Below, in pieces: positions 9,774 through 20,577 of a stretch of 64,000 bases of DNA; the stretch's first letter is position 1, and each line of letters begins with the position of its first letter. Origin of the DNA: an uncultured Treponema sp. (GTDB lineage Bacteria; Spirochaetota; Spirochaetia; Treponematales; Treponemataceae). Both the position numbers and the translations under genes were made by a program. The stretch spans positions 1-64,000 of the forward strand of contig CAMVHR010000008.1 of NCBI GenBank assembly GCA_947167345.1, in the 5' to 3' direction. Below the pieces are notes generated by a model that had not been told where the DNA came from, did not search any database, and was given only the letters and a program-made list of their open reading frames with translations.

Positions 9774-10356
9774 CCCAGTTCATTATAAAATAGAAAACAC
9801 CTGCAAGAAAAAGAGGCATGACACTAACAAGGCGCCCGCTCTGAGTCTGTGCAACATGAAACAGTTCTGCAACACCAAGAACTTGAACAAGAGCAGTGTC
9901 TTTTACAAGGGTAATTACTTCGTTTCCCATTGCAGGAAGGATGCGCTTTATAACTTGCGGCATAATTATGCGCATAAAAGTTTGCACTTTAGTAAAACCA
10001 AGGACTTTTGCAGCCTCATACTGTCCTACAGGTATGGACAGTATGCCGCCACGGTAAATTTCTGCAAAATAAGCTGCATAATTTATGACCATGGCAACAA
10101 TTGCAGCCGTAAAACGGCCCAAGCCTACATGAAAAAGAGTAGGAGGTGCAAAATAAACAAAAATGAGCTGAAGCATGAGTGGCGTGCCGCGTATTACGAG
10201 AAGAAAAACATCTACAACCTTTGCAATAACCTTTACTTTGGACATGCGTCCAAACATAATAACTAACGCAAGAGGTAGTGAAAACAAAAGAGTAAGGGTA
10301 AACACTTCAAGTGTAACCCCCGTACTCCTAAGCATTGCGACAAGCAGCTTGCTCAC
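9721..10356 (-). CDS. Polar amino-acid ABC transporter permease (HisM/GlnP type)
   Basis: [19 protein letters not shown]...[13 protein letters not shown]. Confidence 0.93.
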   Translation of the reverse strand: MSKLLVAMLRSTGVTLEVFTLTLLFSLPLALVIMFGRMSKVKVIAKVVDVFLLVIRGTPLMLQLIFVYFAPPTLFHVGLGRFTAAIVAMVINYAAYFAEIYRGGILSIPVGQYEAAKVLGFTKVQTFMRIIMPQVIKRILPAMGNEVITLVKDTALVQVLGVAELFHVAQTQSGRLVSVMPLFLAGVFYFIMNWGVSKFFDVAEKKLDYYK

Positions 10357-10358
10357 AG

Positions 10359-11156
10359 CTATCTACCTATTACGGACAGATTCGTTCCAAACCACTTGTT
10401 TGAAATCGTAGCGACAGTCCCGTCTTTTTCCATTTCTTCAAGAATAGTCTGAACTCTATCACGAAGAGCGGTATCATCTTTACGGAAAGCAATGCCGTAT
10501 TCTTCATTTGCAAGACCTTCAGCCAAAACAACATACGGACGACCAGTCTGGGTTATGCTGTAATTTGCAACAACCTGATCCATTACAACACCGTCAACGT
10601 TTTTAATCTCCAGATCATTAAGGGCAGTAATATTTTCTTTAAATTCAACAATAGATTTCAGAGAATTCTTAAATTCCAAATTCTCATTGATCGCGTCTTC
10701 TGCAGAAGAACCCGACTGAACACCAATAACCTTACCAGCAAGCCCTGCAAGATTTTTTATACCGCTATCAGCACGGACAACAACAACCTGTGCGTTATCA
10801 AGATATGCTTTTGTAAAAGCCATAGCTGACTGGCGTTCCTGTGTCATCGTAAAGCCATTCCAGATGCAGTCTATCTTTTTTGTATTCAATTCCTGCTCTT
10901 TTGCAGCCCAGTCAATAGGCTGGCAAACAAGCTCCTTGTTCATGCGCTTGGCAACTTCGGCAGCAAGATCAATATCATATCCAACAATATTATTATTTTC
11001 GTCTCTAAATCCTAAAGGTGGAAATGAATCATCCAGACCAAGAACAAAAGTATTTTTTTCAGCAGGCTTATTTTTTGAACAGGAAACAAAACCTGTTACA
11101 GTAACAAATGCAACAACAATAGCTACAATGCTGGCAAACATTTTTTTAGTTTTCAT
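10359..11156 (-). CDS. Amino-acid ABC transporter substrate-binding lipoprotein
   Basis: Lipobox VTGFVSC; LGLDDSFPPLGFRDENNNIVGYDIDLAAEVAKRM. Confidence 0.93.
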   Translation of the reverse strand: MKTKKMFASIVAIVVAFVTVTGFVSCSKNKPAEKNTFVLGLDDSFPPLGFRDENNNIVGYDIDLAAEVAKRMNKELVCQPIDWAAKEQELNTKKIDCIWNGFTMTQERQSAMAFTKAYLDNAQVVVVRADSGIKNLAGLAGKVIGVQSGSSAEDAINENLEFKNSLKSIVEFKENITALNDLEIKNVDGVVMDQVVANYSITQTGRPYVVLAEGLANEEYGIAFRKDDTALRDRVQTILEEMEKDGTVATISNKWFGTNLSVIGR

Positions 11157-12591
11157 ACAATTTACTCCTATTTGAACAAAAATCCTTTAATTTCTTTATC
11201 TGCACAGCCGTACATTCAGGAGAAGGGCCTCCTGTCGTCTTACGGTTTTCCATGCAGGCAGAAGGTGTTATTTTTCCATAAATATCATCTTCTATCAACT
11301 GTGAACATTCCTTCAAAACACCTATATCCAAATCTTCTATTCTTGAAAGACCAGAATCTATTGCACGGCGAACAGCAGAAGCCGCAACACCATGAGCAGT
11401 TCTGAAAGGCATTCCCTTGCGGACAAGATACTCTGCAACATCAGTTGCATTTGCAAAGCCGCCTTCGCAGCTTTCAGCCATAACCTTGACATTCCATTTT
11501 GCAGAAGAAATCATTGCAGTAAAGACTTTCAAGTTTGCTTCTACAGTATCAAGAGCGTCAAACAAAGGCCCTTTATCTTCCTGCATATCCCGATCATAAG
11601 CAAGAGGCAATCCTTTTACCATTGTAAGAAGATTTATCAAGTCACCATATACTTTTCCTGTACGTCCGCGGATAAGCTCTGCAAAATCAGGGTTCTTTTT
11701 TTGTGGCATGATAGAACTTCCTGTAGACCATTTTTCACTTAAATCGACAAAATGAAATTCCGTAGTAGACCACAAAACAACTTCTTCGCACATTCGGCTC
11801 AAATGAGCCTGCAACATTGCAAAATCAGAAGTAAACTCAATGCAATAATCCCTGTCAGAAACACTGTCCAACGAATTATCCGTTACGCCTTCAAAGCCAA
11901 GTTTTTCAGCAACAGCTTCGCGGTTCAGCGGAAGGGTACTTCCCTGCAACGCGCCACTTCCTAAAGGAGATTTGCTTATGCGAGTCAAAGAATCTTCAAG
12001 TCTGCTCCAATCACGTTCAAGCATAAAAGCCCATGCCAGCAAATGCTGGGCAAGCGTACCAGGCTGAGCATGCTGCATGTGAGTGTAGCCTGTCAAAAGA
12101 GTATGAGTATGCTTTTCCGCAATGCAAACCAAAGCATCTATCAATGTTACAATTTCGTTCTGCAGAAGAGGAATGACACGGCGCAAATACAGTCGCTCAT
12201 CCAAAGCAATCTGATCGTTGCGACTGCGCCCTGTGTGCAGTTTTTTACCAGCCTCTCCAATACGATCTGTAAGAGTTGCTTCTACAAAGGAATGAATATC
12301 TTCCGCACTATAATCAATGGAAAGGCTTCCGCTTTCCAAATCTTTTTCTATCTGTCTCAGGCCACAAACAATTTGCTCAGCCTCATCAGAACTTATAATT
12401 CCCTGCTCTCCCAACATGGAAGCATGGGCAATAGAACCGTGAATATCATCCAGAGCCATCCTCTCATCAACATAGATTGATGTCTCAAACTCAACGGCAG
12501 CAGCATCAGGACCTTCAGCAAAACGTCCGCTCCACAATGCCTTATGATTATCGCCTGTAAGAGCTCCGTGCTCTGTAGACTTTTTTTCCAT
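11146..12591 (-). CDS. argH: Argininosuccinate lyase
   Basis: LHTGRSRNDQIALDERLYLR, GSSIMPQKKNPD. Confidence 0.97.
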   Translation of the reverse strand: MEKKSTEHGALTGDNHKALWSGRFAEGPDAAAVEFETSIYVDERMALDDIHGSIAHASMLGEQGIISSDEAEQIVCGLRQIEKDLESGSLSIDYSAEDIHSFVEATLTDRIGEAGKKLHTGRSRNDQIALDERLYLRRVIPLLQNEIVTLIDALVCIAEKHTHTLLTGYTHMQHAQPGTLAQHLLAWAFMLERDWSRLEDSLTRISKSPLGSGALQGSTLPLNREAVAEKLGFEGVTDNSLDSVSDRDYCIEFTSDFAMLQAHLSRMCEEVVLWSTTEFHFVDLSEKWSTGSSIMPQKKNPDFAELIRGRTGKVYGDLINLLTMVKGLPLAYDRDMQEDKGPLFDALDTVEANLKVFTAMISSAKWNVKVMAESCEGGFANATDVAEYLVRKGMPFRTAHGVAASAVRRAIDSGLSRIEDLDIGVLKECSQLIEDDIYGKITPSACMENRKTTGGPSPECTAVQIKKLKDFCSNRSKLYEN

Positions 12592-12593
12592 AA

Positions 12594-12971
12594 TTATGAA
12601 TTTTCCTTCATCCAGCGTTCAATGCCTTTTTTTACATCAGCATCAATATCATGTTCTATGCGGCAGGCATTTTCTTCTGCCTGCTCAGCACTAATATCAG
12701 CAATCTTCTGCAAGAATTCTGTCAAAAGTACGTGACGACTGTATATTTCATTAGCCTTTCTCTTACCTTTGTCAGTAAGCTGTAAAAAACTGGTGTCGCC
12801 AACCTCTACATAGCCAGTTTCTTCCAGAACAGCCATTGCACGGCTCACACTCGGCTTTGAAACTTTTAGATGGTTTGCAACATCAACAGCACGAGCTGCA
12901 CCATTTTTTTTCTGCAAAACAAGAATAGCTTCAAGGTAATCTTCACCGGATTCATGAATATCAGTAGCCAT
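12594..12971 (-). CDS. DtxR/MntR-family metal-dependent transcriptional regulator
   Basis: HESGEDYLEAILVLQKKNGAARAVDVANHLKVSKPSVSRAMAVLEETGYV; GGAG upstream of ATG 12971. Confidence 0.9.
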   Translation of the reverse strand: MATDIHESGEDYLEAILVLQKKNGAARAVDVANHLKVSKPSVSRAMAVLEETGYVEVGDTSFLQLTDKGKRKANEIYSRHVLLTEFLQKIADISAEQAEENACRIEHDIDADVKKGIERWMKENS

Positions 12972-13047
12972 CACATACTCCATTAAAAGAGGTTATAGTA
13001 AAATAAGTATACCCTTTTTCCTGCAAAAAAGAAAGCATTATACACGG

Positions 13048-14742
13048 CTAACTTTGAATTTCTTTACTAACACTCATTATCTGATTGTAAATAGGCTTTC
13101 CACCAGGTACCATTGGAAGAACCATTTCATCAATATCAACTTTTGCATCAATTATCGCAGGTTTTCCACTCTTGAATGCAACATCAAAAACCTTTGCAAA
13201 CTCATCTGAGTTGCAAGCCCTGTAGCCATCAATGCCATAAGCCTGTGCAAGCTTTACCCAGTCAGGACCAAAATCAAGAGTTGTCTGACTATAACGCTTA
13301 CCATAAAAAAGCTTTTGCCACATTCGGACATTTCCCAAAGTACCGTTATTTACAACAACAATAACAATCGGAAGATTATAATGCTGAATTGTTGCGAGTT
13401 CGTTGCAGTTCATGCGGAATGAGCCATCACCAGCAATGTGCACAACGCGAGCCTTTGGATTTGCAAACTGAATTCCCATTGCAGCGCCTGTTCCAAAGCC
13501 CATAGTACCCAAACCGCCAGATGTAATGAATGTACGTGGCTTTGCAAAAGGATAGAACTGAGCCACCCACATCTGATGCTGTCCAACTTCTGTCGTAACA
13601 AAAGCATCATCTCCTGCAATCTTGTGAACGCATTCGCATATAAACTTAGGATTGATAGAATCTTTTGGATTTACATCATAACATTCAGGATAATCCTTTT
13701 TCCACTCCTGAATTTTATTTACCCAGTCAGTACGCTTTTTGTTTTCAATAAGTGGCAAGAGTTTCTGCAGAATGCTCTTTACATCACCTACAAGAGAACC
13801 TGCGGTAGGAATATTCTTGTTAATTTCTGCAGGGTCAATGTCTATATGGAACACCTTGCTGTTAGCAGCAAATTTTGAAGCATCAGAAATTACACGGTCA
13901 CTAAAACGGGAACCGAGGGCTATTACAAGATCGCTTTCTGTGATTGCCATGTTACTAGCTTTTGTACCGTGCATACCGACCATCCATGTACAAAGTGGAT
14001 GACTTGCAGGAAAAGCATCACGAGCCATAAGGCTTTCTGAAACAGGAATATCAGCTTTTTCGGCAAACTCCAAGAGTTCCTTGTTAGCATTACTCATGTT
14101 TATGCCACCACCTGCATAAATTACAGGACGCTCAGAACTATTGATGATTGCAGCTGCGGCTTTAAGGTCCGCATCTGTAAATTTATTGTAAGATTCACGA
14201 CTTTCCTCAGCTACAGGCTTTGGTTCAAATTCAACTTCAGCAGCAGTAACTTCTTTCGGAATATCAATAAGAACAGGTCCCGGGCGACCGCTTTTTGCAA
14301 TCAGAAAAGCTTCACGAATTGTATCAGCCAAGTCCTTTACATCATGCACCATGAAATTGTGCTTTGTAATAGGCATGGTAACGCCTGTAATGTCAATTTC
14401 CTGAAAAGAATCACGACCAATAAGAGAAGTAGGAACATTGCATGTAATTGCTACAATCGGACTTGAATCCATATATGCTGTGGCAATACCAGTAACAAGG
14501 TTTGTTGCACCAGGACCACTTGTTGCAAAAACGACTCCTACTTTTCCTGTTGAACGTGCATAACCATCAGCAGCATGAGAAGCACCCTGTTCATGGGCAG
14601 TCAGAATATGAGTGATGCGGTCTGAATTCTTGTAAAGCTCATCATAAACATTAAGAATAGCTCCACCTGGATAACCGAAAATGGTATCAACCCCCTGCTC
14701 AACGAGGCACTCAACAACAACACGTGAACCGGATATTTTCAT
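13048..14742 (-). CDS. ilvB: Acetolactate synthase large subunit
   Basis: Full-length ThDP-enzyme similarity: VDTIFGYPGGAILNVYDEL, ATSGPGATNLVTGIATAYMDSSP. Confidence 0.95.
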   Translation of the reverse strand: MKISGSRVVVECLVEQGVDTIFGYPGGAILNVYDELYKNSDRITHILTAHEQGASHAADGYARSTGKVGVVFATSGPGATNLVTGIATAYMDSSPIVAITCNVPTSLIGRDSFQEIDITGVTMPITKHNFMVHDVKDLADTIREAFLIAKSGRPGPVLIDIPKEVTAAEVEFEPKPVAEESRESYNKFTDADLKAAAAIINSSERPVIYAGGGINMSNANKELLEFAEKADIPVSESLMARDAFPASHPLCTWMVGMHGTKASNMAITESDLVIALGSRFSDRVISDASKFAANSKVFHIDIDPAEINKNIPTAGSLVGDVKSILQKLLPLIENKKRTDWVNKIQEWKKDYPECYDVNPKDSINPKFICECVHKIAGDDAFVTTEVGQHQMWVAQFYPFAKPRTFITSGGLGTMGFGTGAAMGIQFANPKARVVHIAGDGSFRMNCNELATIQHYNLPIVIVVVNNGTLGNVRMWQKLFYGKRYSQTTLDFGPDWVKLAQAYGIDGYRACNSDEFAKVFDVAFKSGKPAIIDAKVDIDEMVLPMVPGGKPIYNQIMSVSKEIQS

Positions 14743-14833
14743 GGCAATTTCCTTCTATTAATATAATGTCAATAATTTTAACAATACTACAATGTTTTCA
14801 GGATATTTGCAAGGCATGAAAAAAGCTGAAAAA

Positions 14834-14866
14834 AAAGCTGCCTGACAGTAATCGACAGGCAGCTTT
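14834..14866 (-). terminator. Terminator of mgl operon
   Basis: AAAGCTGCCTG...CAGGCAGCTTT, T8 tract on minus strand. Confidence 0.75.
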
Positions 14867-14891
14867 ACAGCACAAAATGCGCAAAATTATT

Positions 14892-16613
14892 TTATTTGCG
14901 CTTCAAGTACTTAATGCTGTCAAGAGCAACAGCTGCAATAATGATGAATCCTTTAAACACAAACTGCAAGTTTGTATCTATGTGAAGGAAAGTAAGGCAG
15001 TAAGTAAGGCCTGTAAAGATAACGACACCAATTGCAGCTCCGCCAATCTTTCCAATACCACCGTTAAATGAAATGCCACCGACAACACAAGCCGCAATTG
15101 CATCCATTTCGTAGCCCTGACCAGTACCGGCACTTGCATTTGCACGGAAAGCCTCAAGGAATGCACCGCATCCATAGAAAATACCAGCCATAATAAAGAT
15201 GCCCATTGTTACACGGAATACACTTATACCACTAACAGCAGCAGCTTCTGAGTTGCCTCCAACAGCATACATATTCTTTCCAAAAATTGTCTTGTTCCAT
15301 ATAAACCATGCGACAATAATTGCTATTATTGCAGGAATAATAAGCTTAGGGAACGTTACAAGTTCACCGTTTATTACACCCAAAACCCAGCGGCCGCCTA
15401 TCAAGTCCTTTACGTTGCCGTCAATCGAACCTACAGGAGTTCCTGTAGTTCCAAAGAACAAAAGTCCGTAAATGATAAGCTGTGTTGCCAGAGTAGAAAT
15501 AAACGGATGTATCTTAAGCTTTGCCGTAAAAAATCCTGCAAAAACAGAAAACAGCACACAGAAGAAAATAGAAAGAACAAGAGCCATTGCAAGGCGGCAG
15601 CCCATTGGCATTGAAGTAAAATTCCATGGTCCCATGTTAAAGAATTTTACAATGTTCGTACCCGGATGCAGAATAAGCCCCGTAATTACAGATCCCATTG
15701 CAACCATACGGCCTACGCTCAAGTCTGTTCCTGCTATCAAAATAAGACCAGCAACTCCAAGTGCATAGAACATGCGAGTAGAAGACTGCTCAAGAATAGT
15801 GAAGATATTAGGCAGAGTAAGAAGGTTTCCTGCACCAGAGACAGGGGCTATAATGACACAAATAATAAAGAACAGCAGAATTGCTATGTACAGACCATTG
15901 TCAAGGAAGAACTTTGTAGCCTTAAAGTTGTAAACGTAATGTTTCCAGTTAAGCTCCATATCTTCTGAAAAATTTGTCTTTCCATTGCGAAGAGTACGAT
16001 TCATCTGCACGTGCTCTGTAAAAGCCTGATTCTTTACGTCATTACAGCGATCAAGTTCTGTCTGTCTCTTGTTTTTTGCATCAAAGAGTGCAGATTTTAG
16101 TTCATACTTTGCAGTTTCCTTATCATGAGCAGAGGAAGCTGCCGCAATGCGCTTTTGAGCTTCAAGTTTTATGCCTTCAGCTTTCTTGGCATAAAAAGAT
16201 TTCAGAGTCTCAATCTTTTTGTCCTGCTCCGCATTTACGCCCGCAATTACTTTTTTTGCAAGGACATTTGCATAATTTACAGCATGTTTTGAAAGATCTG
16301 CATCAGCCTGCCTGTTTGCGGCAGCTACTTTTTTTGCTTCAGAAATTTGAGCAGTCCATTCGCTTACAAGCTTCTGACGTTCTGCAGCATCAAGCATCTT
16401 GTTCTTTTTTGCAGCTGCAATGTTCTGATTCAGCTCCATAATCTTGTTTACGCCATTTTCGCGCAATTTATACAATGCATCCTGATACTGCTTTAAAAGC
16501 TCGTCATCATTTAAAGATTTCAGTTCAACTGTATCACTGTCAGCCATTTCCGCAATTTTTTTTGCAGCAAGGGCATTCAAATCATCATAAGTATTTGCCA
16601 TAAAATTCTCCAT
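14892..16613 (-). CDS. mglC: Galactose/methylgalactoside-type ABC permease MglC with long N-terminal extension
   Basis: C-terminal half matches MglC (AGTDLSVGRMVAMGSVI, NASAGTGQGYEMDAIAACVVGGISFNGGIGKI); first ~235 aa charged/Ala-rich. Confidence 0.9.
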   Translation of the reverse strand: MENFMANTYDDLNALAAKKIAEMADSDTVELKSLNDDELLKQYQDALYKLRENGVNKIMELNQNIAAAKKNKMLDAAERQKLVSEWTAQISEAKKVAAANRQADADLSKHAVNYANVLAKKVIAGVNAEQDKKIETLKSFYAKKAEGIKLEAQKRIAAASSAHDKETAKYELKSALFDAKNKRQTELDRCNDVKNQAFTEHVQMNRTLRNGKTNFSEDMELNWKHYVYNFKATKFFLDNGLYIAILLFFIICVIIAPVSGAGNLLTLPNIFTILEQSSTRMFYALGVAGLILIAGTDLSVGRMVAMGSVITGLILHPGTNIVKFFNMGPWNFTSMPMGCRLAMALVLSIFFCVLFSVFAGFFTAKLKIHPFISTLATQLIIYGLLFFGTTGTPVGSIDGNVKDLIGGRWVLGVINGELVTFPKLIIPAIIAIIVAWFIWNKTIFGKNMYAVGGNSEAAAVSGISVFRVTMGIFIMAGIFYGCGAFLEAFRANASAGTGQGYEMDAIAACVVGGISFNGGIGKIGGAAIGVVIFTGLTYCLTFLHIDTNLQFVFKGFIIIAAVALDSIKYLKRK

Positions 16614-18106
16614 TACAGATATTTATCCGAAAGTCTGAGCAATTCTTCCTGATTGGTTTCCTTTGTGTTCACAATGCCGGCCAACCTGTGGTTAGACATA
16701 ACGGCAATGCGGTTTGTAATACCAAGGATTTCAGGCATTTCGCTCGATACCACAATAATAGTTTTTCCTTCTTTTGCCATCTGGATAATCAGCTGGTAAA
16801 TTTCATATTTTGCACCAACATCAATACCGCGTGTAGGTTCATCCATAAGGAAAACATCAGGCTCACGCTCCATCCACTTACCGATTATAACTTTCTGCTG
16901 GTTTCCACCACTCAAAGATGTAATCAAATCGTCTGCAGAAACACACTTGGTATGCATTCTCTTTATTTCACGGTTAGCAGCATCGAGCATCTTTCTGTTA
17001 GAAAGAATGCCCATTGTCTTGTAACTGTCCAGATTTGTAATGGTAGTGTTGAATTCTATCGAAGCCTTACCAAACATTCCGTTCAGCTTGCGTTCCTCTG
17101 TTACAAGTGCAAAATTATATGCCATGGCATCCTTACTGCTGTCAAAACGAAGTTTTTTTCCGTTAAGGATAATGTCACCAGTCGCAATGGTACGGATACC
17201 GAAAATAGATTCCAAAAGTTCACTACGTCCTGCACCAACAAGACCGTAAAGACCAAAGATTTCACCCTTCTTTACAGTAAATGAAATGTCATAAAGATGA
17301 GGTTCATATTTAGTTGAAAGACTACGAATTTCAAGATAGTCAGAACCCGGAGTGTTATCAACATCAGGAAAACGCTTGTCCAAGGAACGACCAACCATGG
17401 CAGAAATAAGCTTGTCCATGTCAGTATCTTTCACAGGAGAAGTAAACACCATGTTGCCGTCTCGGAGTACAGAAACTTCATCACAAACTTCAAAAATTTC
17501 ATCCATCTTATGTGAAATATAGACGAATGAAACGCCTTTTTCCTTCAGGCTGTTTACTATAGAAAATAGTTTTTTTACTTCAGGCTCGGTAAGGGAAGAA
17601 GTAGGCTCGTCAAGTACTATAATACGGGCATTATATGAAACAGCCTTTGCAATTTCAACCATCTGCCGTTGTGATACAGACATAGTACGCATGACTGTAC
17701 CAGGGTTTACATTCATATTAAGGGATGCAAACAGCTTGCTTGATTCAGCAAGCATACGCTGTTCATCAACAACACCAAATTTTTTCGGATAGCGACCGAG
17801 AAACAGATTATCAACTACAGTTCTGTCAAGGCACTGGTTCAATTCCTGATGAACCATTGCCACTCCACTTTCTAGAGCTTCCTTAGGGTTCTTAAAGTCA
17901 ACAGGATGGTCATCCAGAATTATCTGGCCTTCGTCCTTTGCATAAATGCCGAAAAGACATTTCATCATCGTAGACTTACCTGCACCGTTTTCCCCCATGA
18001 GCCCCATTACACTGCCTTTTTTGACAGTGAGGTTAATGCCGTCCAAAACCTTATTCTTAGCAAAAGATTTTGACAGGTTCTTTATTTGCAGTACATTGTC
18101 ACTCAT
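16613..18106 (-). CDS. mglA: Galactose/methylgalactoside ABC transporter ATP-binding protein (double ABC domain)
   Basis: GENGAGKSTMMKCLFGIY, LSGGNQQKVIIGKW. Confidence 0.95.
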   Translation of the reverse strand: MSDNVLQIKNLSKSFAKNKVLDGINLTVKKGSVMGLMGENGAGKSTMMKCLFGIYAKDEGQIILDDHPVDFKNPKEALESGVAMVHQELNQCLDRTVVDNLFLGRYPKKFGVVDEQRMLAESSKLFASLNMNVNPGTVMRTMSVSQRQMVEIAKAVSYNARIIVLDEPTSSLTEPEVKKLFSIVNSLKEKGVSFVYISHKMDEIFEVCDEVSVLRDGNMVFTSPVKDTDMDKLISAMVGRSLDKRFPDVDNTPGSDYLEIRSLSTKYEPHLYDISFTVKKGEIFGLYGLVGAGRSELLESIFGIRTIATGDIILNGKKLRFDSSKDAMAYNFALVTEERKLNGMFGKASIEFNTTITNLDSYKTMGILSNRKMLDAANREIKRMHTKCVSADDLITSLSGGNQQKVIIGKWMEREPDVFLMDEPTRGIDVGAKYEIYQLIIQMAKEGKTIIVVSSEMPEILGITNRIAVMSNHRLAGIVNTKETNQEELLRLSDKYL

Positions 18107-18126
18107 TTTATTCCTTATTTGAAAAA

Positions 18127-18160
18127 AAAGACCTGCGGAATTTTTCTTCTACAGGTCTTT
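18127..18160 (-). terminator. Intercistronic hairpin with T-tract between mglB and mglA
   Basis: AAAGACCTG...CAGGTCTTT, T8 on minus strand. Confidence 0.6.
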
Positions 18161-18196
18161 CACTGAATCATTAGCGAATGCTAATAAAGATGCAAA

Positions 18197-19429
<1,233 letters not shown>

Positions 19430-19591
19430 TTATGAAAAATTATAAAAATAAAAAATTTATATAATCGTTTAACTGCGATTACACAAACTCTATCTTACCC
19501 CTTTAGCATGATGAATGTCAAATATAATTTCTTCAATATTCACGCAAATCTATCCACAAGCACATTATTTTTATGATAGAATAACCCCATT

Positions 19592-20488
19592 ATGACAAAC
19601 TTAAAGAACTTAACATACGGAATAGTTGGACTTGGCATAATGGGAGGATCCATTGCCAAGGCAATAAGATTAAATATATTGAGCCAGAGTGGTGCACAAG
19701 GTAAAATCCTTGCATGCAACAGAAGCACGGCTTGTCTTGTACAGGCAAAGGAAGAAGGAGTTGTAGACGAAACATTCCAGAGCACTGATGTACAAAAGAT
19801 GATTCCTCATTGTGATGTGCTTTTTATCTGCCTTTATCCTCATGCAACATTGGATTTTCTAAAAGAGCACAAAGCTTCTTTTAAAAGCGGAGCAGTAGTC
19901 ACGGACATTTCTGGTGTAAAAGGAATTTTTGAAAAGGAACTGCCATCTCTCCTTCGTACTGATGTTGATTTTATAATAGGTCATCCTATGGCTGGAGGTG
20001 AAAAAGAAGGATATGCAAATTCAAAGGCTGAATTCTTTATAAACCATAACTACATCCTGTGCGAGCAGACATTTAACAAGAAAGACAATTTGGTTCTTAT
20101 GCGAAACCTTATTACAGCAATGGGGTTCTCACGAATAACAGAAACAACATGCGACATTCATGATTACAAAATAGGCTTTACAAGCCAGTTATGCCACGTA
20201 ATTGCTTCTGCACTGGTAGAAAGTGCCGAAGACCCTGAAATTACAGCATTTGGTGGCGGAAGCTTTGAAGATTTGACAAGAATAGCAATGATAAACGCAC
20301 CTTTATGGACGGAACTGTTTATATCAAACAAAGAAAAACTTGTTCAGCACATAGAAAACTTTCAGAAAAAGATGGATGCCTTCAAAACTGCAATAAAAGA
20401 AGAAGACTCGGCAACTCTTAAAAACCTTCTTGAAGACACTCGTGAAAAAAGAGTTCAGATGGGAAGCATTCGTACCGTCATAAGATAG
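19592..20488 (+). CDS. tyrA: Prephenate/arogenate dehydrogenase
   Basis: YGIVGLGIMGGSIAKAIR, GHPMAGGEKEGYANSKAEFF. Confidence 0.88.
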   Translation: MTNLKNLTYGIVGLGIMGGSIAKAIRLNILSQSGAQGKILACNRSTACLVQAKEEGVVDETFQSTDVQKMIPHCDVLFICLYPHATLDFLKEHKASFKSGAVVTDISGVKGIFEKELPSLLRTDVDFIIGHPMAGGEKEGYANSKAEFFINHNYILCEQTFNKKDNLVLMRNLITAMGFSRITETTCDIHDYKIGFTSQLCHVIASALVESAEDPEITAFGGGSFEDLTRIAMINAPLWTELFISNKEKLVQHIENFQKKMDAFKTAIKEEDSATLKNLLEDTREKRVQMGSIRTVIR

Positions 20489-20577
20489 TTGAATTTTTTT
20501 CTTTATTCCGTATATAATGACTTTACAAAAATCGCTTTTTTGTCATTTTACGGTTCTAAAAGCCCAAGGTGGATTTA

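Noticed and set aside
12043-12480. 145-aa plus-strand ORF
   Set aside because: It is antisense to argH; coding signal clearly belongs to argH.
16688-17284. 198-aa plus-strand ORF
   Set aside because: It is antisense to mglA with no recognisable domain.
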